Shown piece by piece: positions 27,398 to 36,685 of a DNA stretch of 64,000 nt; the stretch's first letter is position 1; every line of letters begins with the position of its first letter. The notes below the pieces were generated by a model. That model saw nothing but the letters and a program-made list of their open reading frames with translations. It did no database searches and was not told the DNA's origin. The position numbers and the translations under genes are program-made. Source of the stretch: Sphingomonas sp. (lineage in GTDB: Bacteria > Pseudomonadota > Alphaproteobacteria > Sphingomonadales > Sphingomonadaceae); the NCBI RefSeq assembly GCF_024508665.1, contig NZ_JANINP010000007.1, forward strand, positions 124,001 through 188,000, written 5' to 3'.

Positions 27398-28311
27398 GCG
27401 ATTCCCGTCTCGGCGATGCCGTAACGCTCGGCGAGATAGCGCGGGAAATCCTCGATCGAATTGGCCGCGATCCAGGTCCGTGCTTCGTCGATCTTGGCGT
27501 CCATCAGCACGAAGAACCAGAATCCATGGAGAAAGTGCCAGACGAAACCGAGCCGGCCGTCGAGGAAGCCGCCCAGCAGGAAATAGCGCCGAAGGTAATA
27601 AAGAACCGCGCGCAGATAGAGCGGGGCGCCGCCATAGAGCTTGCGTAGCCCACGGCGCTTCCTGGCCGAAGCGGTGAGTTCGCCGTCTGCTTCCTCGCCG
27701 ATCAATCCGTGCTCGCGCGCAATGAAGTCGATCATCTGGCGCGTCGCATAGCCATTATGCTTGTCGGTCCACCATCCGATGTCCTTCAGGCTGGCATCGA
27801 CCAGGTCGCCTCCGGTCAATCGCTCGGCGCGCCCTCGTGTGATCAGCAGCCGCTCGTCCATCCAGCGCTGCTCCATCCGCCCGGCATCGGGGCGCCATAG
27901 CCGCGTCAGCCAGGTCCGGTAATAGCCGCCCCAGCGGATGAACTTGCCCTTGAACAAAACCTTCAACTTGACGTCGAGGGCGGTAACGTCGGCGGGGAGA
28001 ACAGGGAGCTTGGCCTTGATCTCGTCGATCAGCCCCGGTTCGAGATATTCGTCGCAATCGATGCGGATGATCCAGTCGCTGGCGATCGGGATCGTGTCGA
28101 GCGCCCATTGCAGCTGCGCCGCCTGGTTGGTGAAGGCGTGCTGGTGCACCTCGGCGCCGAGCTCGCGCGCGATTTCCACCGTGCGGTCGGTTGAGAAACT
28201 GTCGACCACGATCGTCCGCTTGACGAGCGGCGCGATCCGCTCGAGGCAACGGCGGATATGCACCTCCTCGTTGAACGAGAGGATGATCGCGGTGGTCGAG
28301 GGCGCGGTCAC
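27385..28311 (-). CDS. GT2 family glycosyltransferase
   Basis: 308 residues. GT-A fold: AIILSFNEEVHIRRCLERI at the start, VVDSFSTDRTVEIA, and the metal-binding region IIRIDCDEYLEPGL with D-x-D-like acidic residues. The middle (GGYYRTWLTRLWRP, then MDERLL) resembles LPS core GT2 enzymes of the WaaE/KdtX group, which add beta-linked glucose or a similar hexose. The C-terminal third is hydrophobic and aromatic (LYLRAVLYYLRRYFLLGGF), suggesting membrane attachment. Located 8 bases after the two-domain oxidoreductase. Confidence 0.87.
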   Translation of the reverse strand: MTAPSTTAIILSFNEEVHIRRCLERIAPLVKRTIVVDSFSTDRTVEIARELGAEVHQHAFTNQAAQLQWALDTIPIASDWIIRIDCDEYLEPGLIDEIKAKLPVLPADVTALDVKLKVLFKGKFIRWGGYYRTWLTRLWRPDAGRMEQRWMDERLLITRGRAERLTGGDLVDASLKDIGWWTDKHNGYATRQMIDFIAREHGLIGEEADGELTASARKRRGLRKLYGGAPLYLRAVLYYLRRYFLLGGFLDGRLGFVWHFLHGFWFFVLMDAKIDEARTWIAANSIEDFPRYLAERYGIAETGIAWRR

Positions 28312-28319
28312 GCGGGCCT

Positions 28320-30416
28320 TCAGTCCGCGCCGGCCATGTCCAGCGTCGCGGCGCTGACCGCGATCAGTTCGTCGAGCGGTATCGGCGGAGGAGCGCCCTC
28401 GCGCGCCGCGGCATAGAACGCCTTGACCAGTCCGGTCTGGCCTTTGTCCTGCGCGGAGGCCGATTTGGTGGTGGTCTTGCCGCCGCGCGTGATGTGAAGC
28501 TTGCGGAAATCGTCGAGCCGGATGACGAGCCCGCTGGCGAATATCTCGAGATATTCCTTGGGCAGCGAGGAGTCGCCGAGCGAGGAATAGAGGATCGTGC
28601 CCGTCGAGCCATCGGCGAAACGCAGAACCGCGGAGACAGTGTCGCCGATGCCGTCAGGTCTGAACGACTCGATCGAAACCGGCGGTCCGCCGGCCAGGAA
28701 CGTGAGTGCGTCGACGAAATGGCAAGCCTCGCCAGCAATGCGGCCGCCGCCTTCGCTACCGTGCAGCCAGCTGTCGCCCGGCACATGCCCGGCGTTGATG
28801 CGGTAATGCATCGCGATCGGCCCGCCGCGATTGGCGAGCGCCGCCTTGGCTTCGACCATCATCGGCGCGAACCTGCGGTTGAAGCCGACCGTCAGCACGC
28901 CGGGAGCGCCGGTGGCGGCCGCCTGCACCTCGGCGAGCTGATCGATAGTCAGCGCCAGCGGCTTTTCGACGAAGACGTGCTTGCCGGCCTTGAGCGCTTC
29001 GACCGTCAACCGCGCGTGGCTGTCATGCCGCGTCGCGACGAACACGCAATCGGTGTCGGCGTCGCCCAGCACGGCCCGGGGATCGGTCGCGGCGTGCGCG
29101 AAACCCTGGCGTTCGGCGGCATCATGTGCCGACAGACCGGTCGATGTAACCACCGTCGTCAGCCGCTCGTTGCCCGCCTTCTTGAGTGCAGGAAGCAAGA
29201 CCGATTTGGCGTAATTGCCGAAGCCGATAAAGCCGGTGCCGCGGCCAGTAGCGGCGGAGCCCTTCTTGCCGGCGACCGGGATCGAGCGTTCGATGGGAGT
29301 TGGCGTGTCGGCATAGGTGAGAAGGATAGCGAGATAGGGTTCGTCGCCATCCATCAATTTGTAGGCGGCCTCGGCCTGCTCGATCGGGAAGCGATGGGTG
29401 ACGAGCTTGGACGGCGTGACCCGCCCTTCGGCGACCAGTTCGAGGAACGCCTGCATATTCCGCTGCTCGGTCCAGCGGACATAGGCCAGCGGGTAATCAT
29501 GGCCTTCCAGCTCATAGGCGGGATCGTGGCGGCCGGGCCCGTAGGACATCGACAGCCTGAGGTCGAGTTCGCGCTTGTAATAGGGCTCGCGGTCGATTTC
29601 CATGCCGGTCAGACCGACCATGACGACGCGGCCCTTCATCCGGCTGATCTCGGCGGCCTGGTTGGGCGGTGCGGAGGATTTGCTCGACGCCGTGACGATC
29701 ACCGCATCGGCGCCGTACCCGTCGGTGAAACCGCGCACCGCATCATCGAGCGCGTCGCTGACAGCGACGTCGGCGCCCATCTCCAGCGCGAGCTTGGCAC
29801 GCGCCGGATTGGGATCGAATCCCAATACGCGACAGCCATTGGCCTTGAGCAATTGTACGGTGAGCTGGCCGATCAGACCCAGCCCCATGACGACGACACG
29901 CTCGCCCAGCGTCGGGTTGGCGACGCGTACACCCTGCAGCGCGATCGCACCGATCGTGACGAAACTCGCCGCCTCGTCGTCGACGCCCGCGGGGATGCGG
30001 ACCGACAGGTTCTTGGGCACAGCATTATATTCGGCATGATTGGCGACCGCCGCGCCGGCGCAAGCGATCCGGTCGCCGACCGCATAGCGGCCGGCATCGC
30101 TGCCCGCCTCGACCACCGTGCCCGCCAGTGAATAGCCGAGCGGGATCGGCGTATCGAGCTTGGCGAATACCTTCTGCACAGTCGGCAGCAAGCCTTCGTT
30201 GCGAACCTTTTGCAGCGTCTTCCGGACGAGATCGGGACGCGCCATCGCCTTGCCGGCGAGGCTCGACCGCGCGAGATCGATGATCTGCTTCTCGGTTCCC
30301 GCGCTGATCAACGACACGCGCGTCGCGACCAGGTTACGCCCGCCGCCGGCGCGCGGCACAGGCGCGTCGATCAAGCGGAGCACGCCGCTACGATAATTCT
30401 GTTCGACCTGTTTCAC
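28320..30416 (-). CDS. two-domain oxidoreductase: MDR alcohol dehydrogenase fold plus Gfo/Idh/MocA
   Basis: 698 residues. Residues 1 to about 370 form a zinc-type medium-chain dehydrogenase (GDRIACAGAAVANHAEYN, then the NAD motif GLGLIGQLTVQLL). A linker leads to a Gfo/Idh/MocA domain from about 395 (GFIGFGNYAKSVLLPAL, EKPLALT, GEACHFVDALTFL). Such fusions occur in many exopolysaccharide loci and are thought to oxidise or epimerise a sugar nucleotide, but no function is proven. It starts with GTG 30416, which overlaps the TAG of the heparinase-type gene by one base, so the two are translationally coupled. Confidence 0.86.
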   Translation of the reverse strand: MKQVEQNYRSGVLRLIDAPVPRAGGGRNLVATRVSLISAGTEKQIIDLARSSLAGKAMARPDLVRKTLQKVRNEGLLPTVQKVFAKLDTPIPLGYSLAGTVVEAGSDAGRYAVGDRIACAGAAVANHAEYNAVPKNLSVRIPAGVDDEAASFVTIGAIALQGVRVANPTLGERVVVMGLGLIGQLTVQLLKANGCRVLGFDPNPARAKLALEMGADVAVSDALDDAVRGFTDGYGADAVIVTASSKSSAPPNQAAEISRMKGRVVMVGLTGMEIDREPYYKRELDLRLSMSYGPGRHDPAYELEGHDYPLAYVRWTEQRNMQAFLELVAEGRVTPSKLVTHRFPIEQAEAAYKLMDGDEPYLAILLTYADTPTPIERSIPVAGKKGSAATGRGTGFIGFGNYAKSVLLPALKKAGNERLTTVVTSTGLSAHDAAERQGFAHAATDPRAVLGDADTDCVFVATRHDSHARLTVEALKAGKHVFVEKPLALTIDQLAEVQAAATGAPGVLTVGFNRRFAPMMVEAKAALANRGGPIAMHYRINAGHVPGDSWLHGSEGGGRIAGEACHFVDALTFLAGGPPVSIESFRPDGIGDTVSAVLRFADGSTGTILYSSLGDSSLPKEYLEIFASGLVIRLDDFRKLHITRGGKTTTKSASAQDKGQTGLVKAFYAAAREGAPPPIPLDELIAVSAATLDMAGAD

Positions 30417-32068
30417 TAAATCCCCGTTTCGAGCGGTGTTGCGGCGGCGAATTCCAGCGTGGCTTCAAAGCAACCCGGCGGGAGTGTCAAGCACAGCCGC
30501 CGTGTCGCCAATTCTACGCCCATGTCGGGCCACCACATAGCGGGTTCGACATGGAGCGGCGCGGACCCTTTGATGGCGATCGACACTTCGCCGCGATGCA
30601 CAATCGCAAGATCGCCGTGAAGCTCGATGCGGCAATCGGGGTGGAGCAGCAGGCGGGACGTTGCCTGATGCCAATGCGATGCGTCGATCCGGTCGTGGAG
30701 AACAATTCCTTCGGCATTCGCCTCCAGCCGGCGGACGACGACCGGCTTCCCCTTGAGGTGGCGATAGCCGTCATGATGACCCTGGAGCAGCATGCCGCCA
30801 TCGCCGCCTACGAATTGCGACACGCCGACGCGTGGTCGGCGGCCGCAGCGGAAGGCGCCATAGAAATCGGCCGGCTCGGCACCTAGGAGTGCCAGGCAAT
30901 TATGGTGATGTGCGCTGCGGGCGGCCTGACGGCGTTCTCCGGCGACATATTCGTAGACACCCTGGTCGACTATCAAGCGCTCGCCGCCGATCGACAACTC
31001 GATCGATCCGATATCGCCATGCGCGTGCGCCGGAAGGCTGTCGGGGCCGATCCGCCCCATATCGGCGATCAGCGCGAAGCCCGGGGCATGGAGCCCGAAA
31101 TAGCCGGCATCGCGAAAGCCGAATGCGCCATCGCGTTGCGGGATCGGGCGGCCGGTGACCCGCGAGAACGCGGCGAGGCAAGTGCTCGGAGCATAGGCCA
31201 TGGTCAGCCCGGCATCGTTGAAGATCGCCGGGCCGCCATCGGGATGCGTCAGCATCGTGACGACCTGCGCCATGCGGGCGAGCACGGGGTCGAGCGCCGG
31301 GTCGCCGAGCGCCGAGCGCGTTTCGATCAGATCCGCGAAGACCTGGGCATGATAGGAGGATGACCGCTCATAATGCATCCCGTCCGGCAAGATCTGGCGC
31401 GGGATTTCCCGCGTGAGCAGCCCGATAGCGCGGTCCCGCAGCTTCTGGCCGAACGGACCGGCGAAGAACGCACCGCCCCAGGCCAGCGCCTTGATATTCT
31501 TGATTAGGTGATTGCCGCCGAGATCGAGTTCCAGGTTGCGCAGCAGGAAATCGAGTTGTGCTGCCAGGCTGGAGACGATGCGGCGACCGTCGGGATCGGT
31601 GAGGTCGAGGCCCCAGGCGGTCAGGCGCTGCATCCACACGACCACGCGCAGCGACAAGGCGTAGCTGTTCCAACTGTCGCGCCAGTAGCCGCGTCGCCAA
31701 GGCGGGTTGGCGGCGATCCACTGGCGGATCAGCGCGACGCCGGTGTCGCGGTCGAGCTCCTCCAGATACTCCATGTAATGGAGGTTCATGCACCACAATT
31801 GGTCGGGATCGGCCTGCCAGTCGATCGCCTCGCCGGTCTCGACCGAGCGGCCGACAAAGGTGAAGCGCCAGCCAGTGGGAAGGCGCTCGATCATTCCGGT
31901 GCGCGGTGGGAAGATCGGCTGCGGCGTCGCGGGGGCGGGATAAGCGAGCGCCTCGAGGCGCGGCGGTGCGCGCAGCGACCAGCGGCGCTTCGCCTCGAGC
32001 CAGAAGCGCGCGGCGATCTGGCGAGGCGGGACGTGGCGGGCAAAAGCGAGGCTGCGCGCGAGTTTCAC
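30416..32068 (-). CDS. heparinase II/III family protein
   Basis: 550 residues. N-terminal alpha/alpha toroid (about 80-330) with WYRRDS-like patterns and ERSSSYHAQVFADL, which holds the Tyr/His region used by polysaccharide lyases. C-terminal beta-sandwich starts near LPAHAHGDIGSIELSIGGE, with the conserved HAH...D and DQGVYEY. Family members are uronate lyases; copies inside EPS loci are commonly next to a WbuB-like transferase and the two-domain oxidoreductase, exactly as here. It could trim polymer or act on lipid-linked intermediates. No signal peptide is evident, so a cytoplasmic site is possible. GTG start overlaps the upstream stop (GTGA). Confidence 0.87.
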   Translation of the reverse strand: MKLARSLAFARHVPPRQIAARFWLEAKRRWSLRAPPRLEALAYPAPATPQPIFPPRTGMIERLPTGWRFTFVGRSVETGEAIDWQADPDQLWCMNLHYMEYLEELDRDTGVALIRQWIAANPPWRRGYWRDSWNSYALSLRVVVWMQRLTAWGLDLTDPDGRRIVSSLAAQLDFLLRNLELDLGGNHLIKNIKALAWGGAFFAGPFGQKLRDRAIGLLTREIPRQILPDGMHYERSSSYHAQVFADLIETRSALGDPALDPVLARMAQVVTMLTHPDGGPAIFNDAGLTMAYAPSTCLAAFSRVTGRPIPQRDGAFGFRDAGYFGLHAPGFALIADMGRIGPDSLPAHAHGDIGSIELSIGGERLIVDQGVYEYVAGERRQAARSAHHHNCLALLGAEPADFYGAFRCGRRPRVGVSQFVGGDGGMLLQGHHDGYRHLKGKPVVVRRLEANAEGIVLHDRIDASHWHQATSRLLLHPDCRIELHGDLAIVHRGEVSIAIKGSAPLHVEPAMWWPDMGVELATRRLCLTLPPGCFEATLEFAAATPLETGI

Positions 32069-33282
32069 CGCCGAAGCGCCTCGAATTCGGCGAGATAGGC
32101 GCGCGCCAGCTTCTCGCGGTCGAACTGAGCGCGGACGAACGCCTGGGCCGAAGCGCCGATTCGGCGGCCGAGCGCGCGGTCGTCGGCGAGGCGCAGGATC
32201 GCCGCGGCAAGTTCGGCATCATCCTCGGGAGTGATCGCGATGCCCGCGCCGCCCTCTTCCATCAGCGCCTTGGCCTCGCCCTCGACGCCCAGGATCATCG
32301 GCACGCCGAGCGCCATCGCTTCGAACATCTTGGACGGGATCACGGTCTTGAACGTGTCGACGCGTTTGAGCAGCACCAGCGCCGCGTCGCTCGCTCCCCA
32401 AACCGCAGGCATCGCCGCCTTGGGTAATTGGCCGAGCATGACGATGTTGGTCAGGCCCTTCGCGTCGCGCATTGCCTTGATCGTTTCACGCTCGGCGCCG
32501 CCGCCGACCATCAGGAATGCGATGTCGTCGCGATCGCGCAATCGCTCGGCCGCAGCGATCACTACCTGCAGCCCATGCGCCATGCCGTGGGTGCCGATAT
32601 AGGAGGCGACGAACTTGCCGGTCAGGCCGTTCTCGGCGCGGAAGGCGTCCGCGGCGGCGGGATCGCTGGCGAAGCGCGACAGGTCGACGCCGTTCTTGAT
32701 CACCGCGATCGGTCCCTTGGGCCGACGTGCGCGGATGTGGGGGACAAATCCGTCGGTGACAGACACGACCAGGTCGGCCTTGCGATAGGCGAACGCCTCG
32801 ATCTTCTCGATCGCGCGGATCGCGGTACCGCGCTTCATCGCGCCTACGGTGACGATGCTTTCCGGCCAGAGATCGCGGATCTCAAGCACCCAGGGTCGCT
32901 TGCCGCGCTTGAGGAACCAGCCTGCGAGCCCGCAGAAGAATTGCGGGCTGGTCGACATCACCACGTCCGCGCGCGGCAAACGCCACATCCAGAACAACAA
33001 AGAGAACAGATAGCTGAGGTAATTGGCGATCCGGGGCAGGAAACCTTCGTTCGCCGCCAGATAGGTCCACAGCCGGATCACGCGGATGCCGTCGATCGTC
33101 TCTCCCTGCCACAGCCGATTGCGGTAGCCCGGATAGAGCTGTCCGGCGGGATGGTTGGGCGCGCAGGTGACGACGGTCACCTCATGCCCCGCCTCGTGCC
33201 AGACGCGCGCATGTTCGGACAGGCGCGACGCGGGCGCGTTCACCTCGGGCGGGTAATAATGAGAGAGCGCGAGAATTCTCAC
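32065..33282 (-). CDS. WbuB-like GT4 glycosyltransferase
   Basis: 405 residues. MRILALSHYYPPEVNAPASRLSEHARVW, then VLEIRDLWPESIVTVGAM, VVSVTDGFVPHI, and SKMFEAMALGVPMILG are typical of WbuB, which transfers L-FucNAc or a related HexNAc onto the lipid-linked glycan. Only the family is claimed here; the sugar donor may differ. Starts with GTG 33282. GTGA overlap with the heparinase-type gene. Forty-one bases separate it from the stop of the second asparagine-synthase gene, one of the larger gaps in this operon. Confidence 0.88.
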   Translation of the reverse strand: MRILALSHYYPPEVNAPASRLSEHARVWHEAGHEVTVVTCAPNHPAGQLYPGYRNRLWQGETIDGIRVIRLWTYLAANEGFLPRIANYLSYLFSLLFWMWRLPRADVVMSTSPQFFCGLAGWFLKRGKRPWVLEIRDLWPESIVTVGAMKRGTAIRAIEKIEAFAYRKADLVVSVTDGFVPHIRARRPKGPIAVIKNGVDLSRFASDPAAADAFRAENGLTGKFVASYIGTHGMAHGLQVVIAAAERLRDRDDIAFLMVGGGAERETIKAMRDAKGLTNIVMLGQLPKAAMPAVWGASDAALVLLKRVDTFKTVIPSKMFEAMALGVPMILGVEGEAKALMEEGGAGIAITPEDDAELAAAILRLADDRALGRRIGASAQAFVRAQFDREKLARAYLAEFEALRR

Positions 33283-33323
33283 AGGCCGATCGCCTAGCCG
33301 TTCGCGGACATCAGCGCCATCGC

Positions 33324-35141
33324 TCAGGCGGTCGCCAGCGCGTCGACCGATCCCGCGTAGCGAGCTTCGACCACATGCGCCCAGCGACGCGAGGTGCGCC
33401 GATCCTCATGGTGTTCGACATCGCCGCGCAGCCAATCGCCCACCGGAATGCCGAAGCCGGTCTTGGGGCGCGCGACGACGTCGGCCGGGACCGGAATGAC
33501 GGGCGCGTTGGCGAGCAGGACCTTGCCTTCGCCCGGCTGGAGCGACGCGATGCGCGGCGCGATTGCCTCAAGCAGTGTAAAATCGACCAGCGGCACGCGT
33601 ATTTCGACCGAGTGCGCCATGCTTGCCCAATCGGTGTCGCGCAGCAATTGGTTGCGCATGTAGTTGCACGTTTCTAGCGCGCTCACCCGGCCGTTGTCCG
33701 ATCCCGGATCGGGAACAAGGCTGTCGGTGAACAGGCCGAGCAGATCGAGTTCGGCCAAGCCTTCGCGTGCCATGGCCGGATCCATCGCGCCATCGAGTTC
33801 GAAGGGAAGCAGCACCGCGCGGCGCAACAGATAAGCGCCTGCCCAGGTTCCCGCATGGTCCAGCACGCCAAGCACCTTTGGGTTGCGGCGAGCAAGTCGC
33901 GGCAGGAGGGCGCGGATCAGCATCCTGGCGACCTTTGCCGCGCCGGGCATCTTGGTCAGTGGTCCGGCCCGATGAAACATTCGAGGGACCGATCGGAAGG
34001 TCGAATAGCCCGCGAGCAGTTCGTCGCCGCCCAATCCCGACAAGGCGACCTTCAACCCCATATCGCGGCATGCCTTGCTGACGAACCAGGTATTGACGCC
34101 GTCGACGCTCGGTTGGTCCATTGCATCGAAGATTGAATCCAGATCCTCGGCGAATTCGGCGGCGGCGACGGATCGGACGTGGTGATCGACGCCATAACGT
34201 CGCGCCATCTCGATCGCGCCCGGCATTTCGTCGTCTGCGGTTCCGGCGAACTCGCGATAGGTGAGGGTGCAGGCGCGGATGCGTTGCTGGCCGCAATCGC
34301 GCATCAGCCCGATCAGCGCGCCTGAATCGACTCCGCCCGACAGGAAGGCGCCGATTTCCACATCGGAGACGAGATGATGGCGCACGCTGTCGCGCAACGC
34401 CGCGCGAACATCGCCGTCGCCGACCATCCGCCCACGCGCATGGGCGAGGGTGGCGGCGACATTGGCGTAGCTGGCGGGCGTGCCCGGTCCCTCTTCCGTG
34501 CACATCAACCAGTGTCCCGCAGGGAGTGCGCGGATGCATCGATAAGCGGTGAACGGTTCGGGCACCGAGCCGGTAAGGTGGAAGCCCGCCAGGCCCGCCG
34601 GGGAAGGGTCGCGAGAGATAGCGGGATCGACCAGCAGCGCCTTTACTTGCGATGCGAACCGCAACGTCCCGCCGCTGTCGGCATAATAAAGCGGTTTGAT
34701 GCCGAGCGGATCGCGCGCCAGGAACATCGTCCGGGCATGGGCATCCCAGATCGCGAGCGCGAACATCCCGCGCAGCTTTCCCAGCATGCCCGCACCGTAT
34801 CGGGCGTAGAGGTGGAGCACGACCTCGGTATCGGAATCGCCGACGAACGTCGTGCCTTGCTCGGTCAACTCGTCCCGGAGAGCGCGGTAATTATAGATCT
34901 CGCCATTATAGGCGATGGTGTACCGACCATCGGGCGTCGGCATCGGCTGCGCGCCGGTCTCGCTGAGATCGATGATCGACAATCGACGATGGCCGAAGCC
35001 GGCGCGGCCATCGGGCGCGATCCAAAGGCCGACTCCGTCGGGGCCGCGGGGCGCCATCCGGTCGCGCATCGCGACCAGTGTGGCGCGGCCGATCGGCGCG
35101 CCGTGCGCGGCATGGGCAAAGAAACCGGCCAAGCCGCACAT
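33324..35141 (-). CDS. asparagine synthase (glutamine-hydrolysing) family amidotransferase, second copy
   Basis: 605 residues. Begins MCGLAGFF, with Cys2 as glutaminase nucleophile; APRGPDGVGLW, YNGEIYNYRAL and the ATP loop GAFLSGGVDSGALIG are intact. It is 30 or so residues shorter than the copy at 19990 and quite diverged from it, so it is probably not a recent duplicate. Within a locus rich in uronic-acid genes, transfer of glutamine ammonia to a sugar carboxyl is a reasonable idea; true asparagine synthesis cannot be excluded. It begins 9 bases after the stop of the polymerase candidate. No strong Shine-Dalgarno was seen. Confidence 0.89.
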   Translation of the reverse strand: MCGLAGFFAHAAHGAPIGRATLVAMRDRMAPRGPDGVGLWIAPDGRAGFGHRRLSIIDLSETGAQPMPTPDGRYTIAYNGEIYNYRALRDELTEQGTTFVGDSDTEVVLHLYARYGAGMLGKLRGMFALAIWDAHARTMFLARDPLGIKPLYYADSGGTLRFASQVKALLVDPAISRDPSPAGLAGFHLTGSVPEPFTAYRCIRALPAGHWLMCTEEGPGTPASYANVAATLAHARGRMVGDGDVRAALRDSVRHHLVSDVEIGAFLSGGVDSGALIGLMRDCGQQRIRACTLTYREFAGTADDEMPGAIEMARRYGVDHHVRSVAAAEFAEDLDSIFDAMDQPSVDGVNTWFVSKACRDMGLKVALSGLGGDELLAGYSTFRSVPRMFHRAGPLTKMPGAAKVARMLIRALLPRLARRNPKVLGVLDHAGTWAGAYLLRRAVLLPFELDGAMDPAMAREGLAELDLLGLFTDSLVPDPGSDNGRVSALETCNYMRNQLLRDTDWASMAHSVEIRVPLVDFTLLEAIAPRIASLQPGEGKVLLANAPVIPVPADVVARPKTGFGIPVGDWLRGDVEHHEDRRTSRRWAHVVEARYAGSVDALATA

Positions 35142-35150
35142 GACAGGAGC

Positions 35151-36683
35151 TTAAGGCTGTACGAAAAGTCGAGGCATCGCCCCGCCCAGCGCCCGCGGAA
35201 GGAATCGGTTCATCAACTCCAGGGCGATATGCGCCAGGACCACCAGTGCGATGGGCCCGACTATATCGGAAACGAAGGCGCCGTCGACGCGGAGGGCCAT
35301 TCTCATGCCGATCAAGACGATAAAGAACAGGTGCCAAGCTTTACGTTGGATGACCTCGTAGGAATAGATCGTCCAGAGGCCAAAGACCAGCGCCAGGAAT
35401 ATCGCGACACCGATCGTATATAGCCAACCGCCATTCCAATAAGCCTCTGCGGCAAGGCCGGCACTGGAGGACGAGTTGTAGTTGCCGTTGGCGGCATAGG
35501 ACAATTCTCGTCCCACGTCCGTGATGATGGGCTTATCGGGAAAGATTATTCGGGGGATCCAGACGATCGGCAAATATCTGTAGGAGTTTCCAGGCGTGCC
35601 GTGATCGTATTGATTTATCACGAAAGTCCCGGCGTTGACGAAGCTCAGGCGCATCCAGCCGGTTTCGACGTCGGCATATTGATCGCTTTCCCGGCCGGTA
35701 GTGAAATACGAGAGATACAAACCCGGAATTTCTTGAGCCGGAGCCGCACTATCATAGTACTTCCCGTTCATATCTCTGACATGCGTGATGATCGGAGAAA
35801 GAAACATGAACAAGGTCACGAAGCTTCCGGCCAGAAGGGTGATGCGGAATAGGCTGCGACGATGGTAGATGAAGGCGATGCTGACCATGACCAGGGGCAT
35901 GAGCATGACCGACTTGCTCATTGCATAGAAGCCGATCACGCATTCTCCGAGCGCAAGTGCGATCGGCCAGATGATGAATTCCCGGCGCTTATTCTCGAGC
36001 CCCCAGAATATCACCATGAAGTATCCCAGCCACGAGAGCACGGATAGGTTCGCTAGGGTGCTGAAAAAGCTCAGTCTGATCCACCCGACGATCTGCGGAA
36101 AAATGATCAGATAGTTCACGGCCGAGCCGACGATCAGGCATAACGACCCGAACGCGATCATGTTGAAATTTGAAGGATTGATAAACTTCCGGTCGAGGAT
36201 CGATTTGCTGATAGTTCTATTGCTTAAGGCAATAAATAACGTCTTTGTTGCTGCCAGAAATACGAAGTTAAATGTCGTAATCAGCAGATTAAGCTTGACG
36301 ATCTCGTAAGGGAAGTAACTATAAAATCCCTTCATCAATTCCTGAGTATCGGCGTTGGTCCAGATCGGAACCAGAGAGCCAATTCCGTAATAGCTCAATA
36401 GCGCTACCCGGTACCACATTATGGGTGTCCAAAGCGACGCGACGTTGAGCTTCATTTGACGATAGGCGGCCCAGGCCAGCATGATCGAAAACGCGACCAA
36501 GCCGATCGTATTGATCCAATCTTCGGATCCGGGGAGCGCGCCCAGGCCAATGGCGAACCACAAGGCGATGAGCGCCGAAAAGAAAACCTCACGATAGGTC
36601 GGCTCCAGGTCGTGGATCATCGACGATCTGGGCTGGAGCGGTTTGGTTTCCGGCCAATATCGGGAGGGGGCAAGCGTTGCCAT
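35151..36683 (-). CDS. polytopic membrane protein, candidate oligosaccharide repeat unit polymerase (Wzy)
   Basis: 510 residues, about 12 hydrophobic helices, large periplasmic loop with YFTTGRESDQYADVETGW and NSYRYLPIVWIPRIIFPDKP, features shared by O-antigen polymerase-type proteins (oligosaccharide repeat unit polymerase group). Wzy sequences are poorly conserved, so this rests on topology and context. ATG 36683 is chosen; the frame is open to 36908 but that part lies in the FkbM gene. Base composition drops here: 46 of 120 bases are G or C at 36181-36300, far below the neighbours, as often seen for horizontally acquired wzy genes. Confidence 0.72.
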   Translation of the reverse strand: MATLAPSRYWPETKPLQPRSSMIHDLEPTYREVFFSALIALWFAIGLGALPGSEDWINTIGLVAFSIMLAWAAYRQMKLNVASLWTPIMWYRVALLSYYGIGSLVPIWTNADTQELMKGFYSYFPYEIVKLNLLITTFNFVFLAATKTLFIALSNRTISKSILDRKFINPSNFNMIAFGSLCLIVGSAVNYLIIFPQIVGWIRLSFFSTLANLSVLSWLGYFMVIFWGLENKRREFIIWPIALALGECVIGFYAMSKSVMLMPLVMVSIAFIYHRRSLFRITLLAGSFVTLFMFLSPIITHVRDMNGKYYDSAAPAQEIPGLYLSYFTTGRESDQYADVETGWMRLSFVNAGTFVINQYDHGTPGNSYRYLPIVWIPRIIFPDKPIITDVGRELSYAANGNYNSSSSAGLAAEAYWNGGWLYTIGVAIFLALVFGLWTIYSYEVIQRKAWHLFFIVLIGMRMALRVDGAFVSDIVGPIALVVLAHIALELMNRFLPRALGGAMPRLFVQP

Positions 36684-36685
36684 GA

